9,821 nucleotides of DNA from DATKEG01 sp035544515 (GTDB lineage Bacteria; Acidobacteriota; Vicinamibacteria; Fen-336): assembly GCA_035544515.1 (NCBI GenBank), contig DATKEG010000158.1:1-9821 (forward strand), in the 5' to 3' direction. The position numbers and the translations under genes are program-made. Shown piece by piece: positions 1-5,308 of the stretch. Under the pieces are notes generated by a model. That model searched no databases. It saw only the letters and a list, made by a program, of their open reading frames with translations, and was not told the DNA's origin. Numbering within the stretch: the stretch's first letter is position 1; the number at the start of each line of letters is the position of its first letter.

Positions 1-996
1 GGGCGCGTCCGCCCGCAGGGCGCGCGCCAGGGCGCACGCGGCGGGAAGAGCGCCGCCGTGCGCGGCCGCGCCGTGCACGACCTCGTCGAGCGAAAGGCCA
101 CGCGCCTCGTCGCCCCTCACCCCGAGCAGCCGCTGAGCCGCCGGGTTCAGGAAGGTCACGTGACCGTCCCCGTCCACCGCGGCCACTCCCGCCGCGACGC
201 TGTTGGCCAGGGAGGCGGCAAAAGCGGCCTCGCGGCGCAGCGCCTCCTCGGCGCGGGCCTTGTCCGTCACGTCGGTGAGGAACAGGGCGAACTCCCACGC
301 GCCGTCCACGCGCGCGGCGACCACGGAGGCGTCCACGAGCACGTCGGTGCGATCGCGGTGCAGCACGCGCATGTCTCGGCGGCCCGACGGCGCTCCTTCC
401 CCGCTCTTCAGGAACCGTTCACGCTCGGCGCGCCAGGCGTCGCGCTCGGCCGCGGGCAGGATCAGCCCGGCCAGCTCGCGGCCCATGACGTCGTCCTCGG
501 TCCACCCGAACAGGCGCGAGGCCCGCGCGTTCCAGAAGGTGACCGCGCCGTGCTCGTCCATCCCCACCACGGCCGCCGGCCCCGCGTCGAGCAGGCGCCG
601 GCCGCGGTCGGCGCGCACCCGCGCCTCGCGGGCGGCCCGCTCCCGCTCCGGATCGCTCGCCGCGCGCAGGGCGCGGTAGCCTCGCGCCGCGATCAAGCCG
701 ACGGCGAGCGACTCCGTCGCGAACAAGGCCAGGCGGACCGCCTGCCCGGCCTCCATCGGACCCAGCGCGAAGCGCGGCTCGAGGAAGAAGTAGTCGGCGG
801 ACAGGATGGCGAGGATCGCGGCCAGCAGCCCGGGTCCCAGCCCGCCGCGCCAGGCGGAGGCCAGGATCGCGAGCGAGAAGAGCAGGAAGGGCGCCGGCTG
901 GTCGAGGACCGGCACGAGCAGGAGCTTGTGCAGCAGCGCGGCTCCCACCGCGACCACTGCGAACCCGTAACGCTCGAGCCGTGAAGGAGGTGACAT
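1..996 (-). CDS. Membrane sensor protein, DUF4118-like N-terminus plus two PAS domains (partial, runs off left edge)
   Basis: The first 332 residues of a minus-strand protein are visible and the frame stays open to base 1. Residues about 10-105 form four hydrophobic helices (near 10-31, 37-50, 53-71 and 86-104) with short loops, including ADYFFLEPRF at 67-76. This layout is typical of the DUF4118/KdpD-type membrane domain. A charged linker (115-135) leads into PAS domain 1 at about 132-245, with GMDEHGAVTFWNARASRLFG at 145-164 and a closing FLTDVTDKARAEEALR. PAS domain 2 starts at about 256 (AAVDGDGHVTFLNPAAQRLLG, 272-292) and is cut by the edge. Such proteins usually continue into a histidine kinase, or sometimes a cyclase, but no catalytic domain is in the window, so the output is unknown. 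The ATG at 996-994 is the only sensible start and has no clear Shine-Dalgarno. A GC-rich dyad lies immediately upstream. The gene is divergent from the reductase gene. Confidence 0.82.
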   Translation of the reverse strand, partial: MSPPSRLERYGFAVVAVGAALLHKLLLVPVLDQPAPFLLFSLAILASAWRGGLGPGLLAAILAILSADYFFLEPRFALGPMEAGQAVRLALFATESLAVGLIAARGYRALRAASDPERERAAREARVRADRGRRLLDAGPAAVVGMDEHGAVTFWNARASRLFGWTEDDVMGRELAGLILPAAERDAWRAERERFLKSGEGAPSGRRDMRVLHRDRTDVLVDASVVAARVDGAWEFALFLTDVTDKARAEEALRREAAFAASLANSVAAGVAAVDGDGHVTFLNPAAQRLLGVRGDEARGLSLDEVVHGAAAHGGALPAACALARALRADAP

Positions 997-1000
997 GGCC

Positions 1001-1017
1001 GGGCCGCGACGCGGCCC
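1001..1017. promoter_or_regulatory. 17-base perfect dyad in the divergent promoter region
   Basis: GGGCCGCG-A-CGCGGCCC is an exact inverted repeat with 8-base arms around a single A. It sits 4 bases upstream of the minus-strand sensor start codon and just left of the AT-rich core of the divergent gap. It could be an operator for a dimeric regulator. In the sensor mRNA it could also fold as a 7-bp stem with a GAC loop that would cover the usual ribosome-binding position. The symmetry is directly visible; any role is inference, and short palindromes are common in DNA this rich in GC. Confidence 0.4.
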
Positions 1018-1024
1018 TGTCTCG

Positions 1025-1039
1025 ATCATAGATTATGCT
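1025..1039. promoter_or_regulatory. AT-rich divergent promoter core
   Basis: This is the only clearly AT-rich patch in the 61-base gap between the divergent sensor and reductase genes. On the minus strand, bases 1030-1025 read TATGAT (5 of 6 to the sigma-70 -10 consensus), about 28 bases before the sensor ATG. On the plus strand, 1034-1039 read TATGCT (4 of 6), which would start an RNA only about 12 bases before the reductase ATG and just ahead of its AGGAGG. I see no good TTGACA-like -35 box for either, so the assignment rests on position and base composition. Confidence 0.4.
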
Positions 1040-1046
1040 GGCGCGC

Positions 1047-1052
1047 AGGAGG
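1047..1052 (+). promoter_or_regulatory. Shine-Dalgarno that fixes the reductase start
   Basis: A perfect AGGAGG lies 5 bases before the ATG at 1058. It selects this start over the in-frame ATG at 995, which would overlap the divergent sensor start and add 21 residues before the family's usual N-terminus. It is the best ribosome-binding site in the window. Confidence 0.8.
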
Positions 1053-1057
1053 CCGCC

Positions 1058-1912
1058 ATGGACCCCTTCCGACCCGATCTTCTGCGGGGCAAGACCACGG
1101 TGATCACGGGCGGCGGCACGGGCCTGGGCCGCTCCACCGCCCTCCGCCTGGCTACCCTCGGCGCCGACGTCGGCCTGCTCGGCCGGCGGCCCGACCCCTT
1201 GCGGGAGACCGCCCTCGAGATCCGCAAGGCCGGCGGCCGCGCCGCCGCCGTGCCCTGCGACGTGCGGGACTCCGCGGCCGTGCGCGCCGCCTTCGACGCG
1301 GTCGAGAAGGAGCTGGGCCCGGTGAACCAGCTGGTGAACAACGCCGCCGGGAACTTCCTCAGCGCGTCCGAGGACCTGTCGGACGGCGCCTTCAACTCGG
1401 TGGTGCAGATCGTCCTCTACGGCACCTTCTACTGCACGCGCGAGCTGGGCCGCCGGCTCATCGACCGGAAGCAGCGCGGCGAGGTGCTGTCGATCGCGAC
1501 CACGTACGCCCAGCACGGCTCGGCCTTCGTCCTCCCTTCCGCCGCGGCCAAGGCCGGGGTGCTGGCGATGATGAGGTCGCTCGCCGTGGAGTGGGCCGCC
1601 TACGGCATCCGGCTGAACGCGGTCGCGCCGGGGCCGTTTCCCACCGAGGGCGCGTTCAGCCGGCTCCTGCCCGGCTCCGATCTCGAGCGGCAGGCGCTGC
1701 GACGCATCCCCCTGCGGCGCTTCGGCGAGCACTACGAGCTGACGAACCTGATCGCCTACCTGCTCAGCGACGCGAGTCCTTACCAGACCGGCGACCTCGT
1801 CACCATCGACGGCGCGGAGGCGCTCTTCTCGGGACAGCAGTTCGCGGGCCTGGCCCACCTCGATCGCGCGGCGGCCAAGGAGATGATGGCCGCGCTCAAG
1901 CCCCGGAAGTAA
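1058..1912 (+). CDS. 2,4-dienoyl-CoA reductase-type short-chain dehydrogenase
   Basis: This 284-residue SDR most resembles mitochondrial-type 2,4-dienoyl-CoA reductase (DECR), which uses NADPH to reduce 2,4-dienoyl-CoA during beta-oxidation of unsaturated fatty acids. The Rossmann glycine motif is TGGGTGLGRS at 17-26, and GRR at 42-44 after the second strand fits NADPH binding. NNAAGNF is at 94-100. The family replaces the classic YxxxK with a Tyr and Lys further apart. Here N99, Y150 and K165 have exactly the spacing of human DECR1 N148, Y199 and K214, and S161 lies in the matching PSAAAKAG segment. PGPFPTEGAFSRL (191-203) matches the family's substrate loop. The start follows a perfect AGGAGG. 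The GH113-like gene begins 7 bases after the stop, so the two are probably cotranscribed although their functions are unrelated. The exact acyl-CoA substrate is inferred. A broader peroxisomal DECR2-like or general SDR role remains possible. Confidence 0.88.
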   Translation: MDPFRPDLLRGKTTVITGGGTGLGRSTALRLATLGADVGLLGRRPDPLRETALEIRKAGGRAAAVPCDVRDSAAVRAAFDAVEKELGPVNQLVNNAAGNFLSASEDLSDGAFNSVVQIVLYGTFYCTRELGRRLIDRKQRGEVLSIATTYAQHGSAFVLPSAAAKAGVLAMMRSLAVEWAAYGIRLNAVAPGPFPTEGAFSRLLPGSDLERQALRRIPLRRFGEHYELTNLIAYLLSDASPYQTGDLVTIDGAEALFSGQQFAGLAHLDRAAAKEMMAALKPRK

Positions 1913-1919
1913 TCCGCGC

Positions 1920-2984
1920 ATGTGGCCGCGCCTGGGCGCGCTCCTCGTCGTGGCGGCGTGCGCCGCCGGGGACGCTGAACGCGCGGGCGTGCCCGCGGGA
2001 GGGGCGTGCTTCACCGGCGGCCCGCACCGGGGCATGTCCTACGCGCACGCGATGCGTGGCGGCCGCGGCTACGGATCCGAGCACTCCGAGCGCTCCCTCC
2101 GCGCGCTCCGGGGCCTCGGCGTGGAGTGGATCTCGATCACGCCGTTCGGCTTCCAGCGCGACGCCGCCGCGCGCTCGTTCCGCTGGCTGGCCGGCGAATC
2201 GCGCGGGGCCGGCGAGACGGACGAGCGCCTCGAAGCCGTCACGCGCCAGGCCCACGCCCTGGGCCTCAAGGTCATGCTCAAGCCGCACATCTGGCTGCGC
2301 CCTCCGCTCTGGCCCGGCTCCATCGAGCCCCGGTCCGAGGCGGACTGGACCGCGTGGTTCGCGACGTACGAGGCGTTCGCCGTCCACTACGCGCGCCTGG
2401 CACGGGAGGCCGGGCTCGACGCCTTCTGTGTCGGCAACGAGCTGGCGAAGACGACGGCGCGCGAGGCGGAGTGGCGTCGAGTGATCGCGGCGGTGCGCCG
2501 GGAATACGCGGGGCCGCTCACCTACGGCGCGGAGGCCGAGGAGGTGTTCCGCGTGCCGTTCTGGGACGCGCTCGACTTCATCGGCGTCAGCGCCTACTAC
2601 CCGCTCGTGGCCGAGCCGTCGCCGGGGCGCTCCGCGCTGGCCGAGGCCTGGGGGCCGATCGTCGCCCGCCTGGCCCGGCTCTCCGCCTCCCAGCGCCGCA
2701 AGGTCGTCTTCACGGAGCTGGGCTATCGCAGCGCTCGCCAGGGCGCGTGGCGGCACTGGGAGATCGAGGACACGGCGCCGGTGGACCTGTGGGCCCAGGC
2801 CGAGGCCTACGAGGCGTTCTTCCTGGCCGTCTGGCCCCAGCCCTGGTTCGGCGGCGTCTACTGGTGGAAGTGGTTCTCACATCCCGGGCACAGCGGCCCG
2901 GGCAGCAACGACTTCGAGCTGGAGGGAAAGCCGGCGGAGCTGGTCGTCCGAAGGCATTACCGCCGGCCGCCGCCCCGCTACTAG
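1920..2984 (+). CDS. GH113-like (beta-mannanase-type) TIM-barrel glycoside hydrolase, putative lipoprotein
   Basis: This 354-residue protein has the pattern of glycoside hydrolase family 113-like proteins, single-domain TIM barrels that include endo-beta-1,4-mannanases. Visible landmarks in order are HRGMSY (36-41), ITPFGFQ (73-79), MLKPHIWLRP (119-128), VGNE (171-174), DFIGVSAYYPL (219-229), VVFTELGYRS (262-271) and GGVYWWKWF (311-319). E174 and E266 lie at the positions expected for the acid/base and the nucleophile. The N-terminus (MWPRLGALLVVAAC) is a short hydrophobic stretch ending in a VAAC lipobox-like motif with C14, so export and lipid anchoring are likely, though the n-region carries only one Arg. 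The start is 7 bases after the reductase stop, with only a weak GGAAG upstream. No carbohydrate-binding module is present. The sugar substrate is not proven: many GH113-like proteins are uncharacterised. Confidence 0.8.
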   Translation: MWPRLGALLVVAACAAGDAERAGVPAGGACFTGGPHRGMSYAHAMRGGRGYGSEHSERSLRALRGLGVEWISITPFGFQRDAAARSFRWLAGESRGAGETDERLEAVTRQAHALGLKVMLKPHIWLRPPLWPGSIEPRSEADWTAWFATYEAFAVHYARLAREAGLDAFCVGNELAKTTAREAEWRRVIAAVRREYAGPLTYGAEAEEVFRVPFWDALDFIGVSAYYPLVAEPSPGRSALAEAWGPIVARLARLSASQRRKVVFTELGYRSARQGAWRHWEIEDTAPVDLWAQAEAYEAFFLAVWPQPWFGGVYWWKWFSHPGHSGPGSNDFELEGKPAELVVRRHYRRPPPRY

Positions 2985-2993
2985 CCTGGCCAT

Positions 2994-3017
2994 CGGCGCG
3001 CGAAGCGGAGCGCGCCG
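2994..3017. terminator. Palindromic hairpin between the GH113-like gene and ptrB
   Basis: CGGCGCGC (2994-3001) and GCGCGCCG (3010-3017) make a perfect 8-bp GC stem around the loop GAAGCGGA. It starts 10 bases after the stop of the upstream gene. It has no T-run, so it is either an atypical terminator or mRNA-stabilising hairpin, or a copy of a short dispersed palindrome. Part of it (2995-3008) recurs inverted downstream of ptrB. Confidence 0.4.
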
Positions 3018-3025
3018 CATTCCGG

Positions 3026-3031
3026 GTATGA
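3026..3031 (+). promoter_or_regulatory. Possible -10 box for ptrB
   Basis: TATGAT (5 of 6 to TATAAT) lies just after the hairpin and 65 bases before the preferred ptrB ATG at 3097. No recognisable -35 is seen at the right spacing. The hexamer also contains the first bases of the alternative upstream ATG (3028). Non-coding status of 3028-3096 is suggested by its run of codons that are rare in this genome (TCA, CGA, GGT, CCT, CTA). Confidence 0.3.
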
Positions 3032-3096
3032 TGTCACGAGCCTCGGGCGAAGGTCCTCGCGAGGCGCTCTTCCACGTCGCCGGACGACTATCGCGT

Positions 3097-5196
3097 ATGA
3101 CCCATCCCGTCGTCTCCAAGAAGCTGGCCGGCACGGCGGAGGTCGAGGCGCTTCCGGGCGGCCACGCCCCGCCCTCGGCGCCGCGGATCCCCCGCCCCAT
3201 CGCCGTCCACGACGAGACGCTCGACGACGATTACTTCTGGCTGCGGGAGAAGACCAGTCCCGACGTGGCCGCCTACCTGGAGGCGGAGAACGCCTACGCC
3301 GACGCCGTGATGGCGCCGACGGCCGCCCTGCAGGAGAGGCTCTACCGCGAGATGCTCGGCCGGATCAAGGAGACCGACCTCTCCGTGCCGTACCGGGAGG
3401 GCGGTTACTTCTATTACTCGCGCACGGAGGAGGGCAAGCAGTACCCGATCTACTGCCGGAGGAAGGACGGCCCCGACGCGCGCGAAGAGGTCACGCTCGA
3501 CCTCAACGAGCTGGCCGCCGGCCATTCCTTCCTCTCCATCGGCGCCTACGCGGTGAGCGACGACGGCGCGCTGCTCGCCTACTCGATCGACACCACGGGG
3601 TTCCGCGAGTACACGCTGTACGTCAAGGACCTCCGGACGGGCGAGCGGCGGCCCGAGCGCATCGAGAAGACGGGCGCCGTGGCCTGGGCAGGGGACGGCC
3701 AGACGCTCTTCTACGCCGTCGAAGACCAGGCCAAACGTCCGCATCGCGTGTACCGCCACCATCTCGGCCCCGCGGCTCCCGACGAGCTGGTCTACGAGGA
3801 GACGGACGAGCTGTTCCGCGTGTGGGTCGGACGCACCCGGAGCAAGGCCTACCTCCTGCTCGGGTCGGCCAGCCACACCACGACCGAGGTGCGCTACCGG
3901 CCGGCGGGGGCGCCCGTGGGCGAGTGGCGTCTGGTCGCTCCACGGCGGCACGAGCACGAGTACGACGTCGACCATCACGGCGACCGGTTCTACATCCGCA
4001 CGAACGACCGGGGCCGCAATTTCCGGCTGGTGTGGGCGCCCGCCGACGATCCGCGTCCCGAACGCTGGCAGGAAGTCGTCGCCCACCGGCCGGAGGTGAT
4101 GCTCGAGGGCGCGGAGTTCTTCCGGGACCACTCCGTGCTGCTCGAGCGCGAGCGGGGCCTGCAGGTCCTGCGCGTCACGGACCTGCGCACGGGCGCCTGG
4201 CACCGCGTCGAGTTCCCCGAGCCGGCCTATGCGGCGTTCCCGAGCCAGAACCCAGAGTTCGAGACCAACCTGTTCCGCTACTCGTACCAGTCGCTGGTGA
4301 CGCCGTCTTCCGTGTTCGACCACGACATGGAGGCCCGCACCTCGACGCTGCTCAAGGAGCAACCCGTGCTCGGCGGCTACGATCGCACGCGGTACGTGTC
4401 CGAGCGGCTGGAGGCCACGGCACCCGACGGCACCCGGGTGCCGATCTCGATCGTGTACCGGAAGGGCGCGCCGCGGGACGGAACCGCGCCCCTCCACCTC
4501 CACGGATACGGCTCCTACGGGTATCCGCTGCCCGTCGGCTTCTCGTCCAATCGGCTGAGCCTGCTCGACCGCGGCATGGCCGTGGCCATCGCGCACGTGC
4601 GTGGAGGCGGGGAGATGGGCAAGGCCTGGCACGACGACGGCCGCATGCTGAAGAAGAGAAACACGTTCACGGACTTCATCGCGGCGGCCGAGCACCTCGT
4701 CGCCGAGCGGTACACTTCGAGCGACCGGCTGGCCATCGAGGGCGGCAGCGCGGGCGGGCTCCTGGTGGGCGCGGTCGTCAACATGCGGCCGGAGCTGATC
4801 CGCCTGGCCATCTCGAAGGTGCCGTTCGTGGACGTGCTGAACACCATGCTCGACGAAAGCCTGCCGCTCACCGTCGGCGAATACGAGGAGTGGGGCAACC
4901 CGAACCGGCGGGAGGAGTACGACTGCATCAGGGCGTATTGCCCCTACACGAACCTGGCGCCGCGCGCCTACCCGACCATGCTGGTGAAGACGTCGTTCAA
5001 CGACAGCCAGGTGATGTACTGGGAGCCGGCGAAGTACGTGGCCCGGCTGCGCACGCTGAAGACGGACGGGAACCTCCTGCTGCTCAAGACCAACATGGCC
5101 GCCGGACACGGCGGCGCCTCCGGCCGCTACGACTACCTCCGTGAGGTCGCCTTCGATTACGCGTTCGTCCTCACCCAGCTCGGTCTCGAGCGTTGA
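3097..5196 (+). CDS. ptrB: Oligopeptidase B (S9A prolyl oligopeptidase family)
   Basis: This 699-residue cytoplasmic serine peptidase cleaves short peptides after Arg or Lys. An N-terminal segment (PRIPRPIAVHDETLDDDYFWLR, with its family signature at 36-50) leads into a beta-propeller at about 85-440. The C-terminal alpha/beta-hydrolase domain follows, with LHGYGSYG at 468-475, HVRGGGEMG at 500-508, EGGSAGG at 548-554 and GHGGASGR at 670-677. The triad S551, D636 and H671 has exactly the spacing of E. coli PtrB S532, D617 and H652. E595 and E597 in GEYEEWGN match the glutamates that select basic P1 residues (E576 and E578), which supports OpB rather than prolyl oligopeptidase. There is no signal peptide. 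An in-frame ATG at 3028 would add 23 residues, but its codons are unlike the rest of the gene, so 3097 is preferred. Neither start has a clear Shine-Dalgarno. The gene seems monocistronic, with hairpins in both flanking gaps. Confidence 0.93.
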   Translation: MTHPVVSKKLAGTAEVEALPGGHAPPSAPRIPRPIAVHDETLDDDYFWLREKTSPDVAAYLEAENAYADAVMAPTAALQERLYREMLGRIKETDLSVPYREGGYFYYSRTEEGKQYPIYCRRKDGPDAREEVTLDLNELAAGHSFLSIGAYAVSDDGALLAYSIDTTGFREYTLYVKDLRTGERRPERIEKTGAVAWAGDGQTLFYAVEDQAKRPHRVYRHHLGPAAPDELVYEETDELFRVWVGRTRSKAYLLLGSASHTTTEVRYRPAGAPVGEWRLVAPRRHEHEYDVDHHGDRFYIRTNDRGRNFRLVWAPADDPRPERWQEVVAHRPEVMLEGAEFFRDHSVLLERERGLQVLRVTDLRTGAWHRVEFPEPAYAAFPSQNPEFETNLFRYSYQSLVTPSSVFDHDMEARTSTLLKEQPVLGGYDRTRYVSERLEATAPDGTRVPISIVYRKGAPRDGTAPLHLHGYGSYGYPLPVGFSSNRLSLLDRGMAVAIAHVRGGGEMGKAWHDDGRMLKKRNTFTDFIAAAEHLVAERYTSSDRLAIEGGSAGGLLVGAVVNMRPELIRLAISKVPFVDVLNTMLDESLPLTVGEYEEWGNPNRREEYDCIRAYCPYTNLAPRAYPTMLVKTSFNDSQVMYWEPAKYVARLRTLKTDGNLLLLKTNMAAGHGGASGRYDYLREVAFDYAFVLTQLGLER

Positions 5197-5205
5197 TCCT
5201 CTCGA

Positions 5206-5243
5206 GCGGGGGGTGCGGCGCCGCGCCCTCCGGAACCCCCCGC
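5206..5243. terminator. Strong stem-loop just after ptrB
   Basis: GCGGGGGGT (5206-5214) pairs perfectly with ACCCCCCGC (5235-5243), giving a 9-bp stem around a 20-base loop. The loop itself contains the self-complementary GCGGCGCCGC. The stem starts 10 bases after the ptrB stop. No T-run follows directly, so it may protect the mRNA 3' end or act with the two hairpins downstream rather than as a textbook intrinsic terminator. Confidence 0.5.
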
Positions 5244-5274
5244 GCGCTCGCGGGAGTGAATCCCGCTTCGCGCG
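5241..5274. repeat. Second stem-loop, sharing an inverted 14-mer with the gap before ptrB
   Basis: CGCGCG (5241-5246) pairs with CGCGCG (5269-5274), and GCGGGA (5250-5255) with TCCCGC (5261-5266). The loop is GTGAA and the internal loop is small (3 and 2 bases). It overlaps the first stem by 3 bases (5241-5243), so the two structures partly compete. Bases 5263-5276 are the exact reverse complement of 2995-3008 (GGCGCGCGAAGCGG), so both gaps around ptrB carry related palindromic sequence in opposite orientation. This may be a REP-like dispersed element. Confidence 0.4.
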
Positions 5275-5291
5275 CCGCCAGTGGCGGTTTT
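5275..5291 (+). terminator. Candidate intrinsic terminator downstream of ptrB
   Basis: CCGCC-AGT-GGCGG is a 5-bp all-GC stem (extended by a G-U pair at 5274/5288) followed immediately by TTTT. It is the only hairpin in the window with a direct run of four T after it. It ends 17 bases before the GTG start of the aldehyde dehydrogenase, so it would separate ptrB from the next unit. The stem is short, which limits confidence. Confidence 0.4.
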
Positions 5292-5308
5292 CAGACCTGT
5301 GTGCCGTC

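Noticed and set aside
58..984. Plus-strand open frames over the sensor gene (58-984 and 203-679)
   Set aside because: The minus strand encodes recognisable membrane helices and PAS domains over the same bases; the plus frames give only Arg/Ala/Ser-rich strings.
995..1057. Longer N-terminus for the reductase from the ATG at 995
   Set aside because: It overlaps the sensor start and the dyad, adds residues before the family start, and ignores the perfect AGGAGG before 1058.
419..2035. 538-codon open frame on the minus strand
   Set aside because: It runs across the reductase, the divergent promoter and the sensor in a different frame; it has no motif.
5141..5308. Longer N-terminus for the aldehyde dehydrogenase from the ATG at 5141
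   Set aside because: It lies inside ptrB, reads through three stem-loops, and homology begins only at the GTG at 5309.
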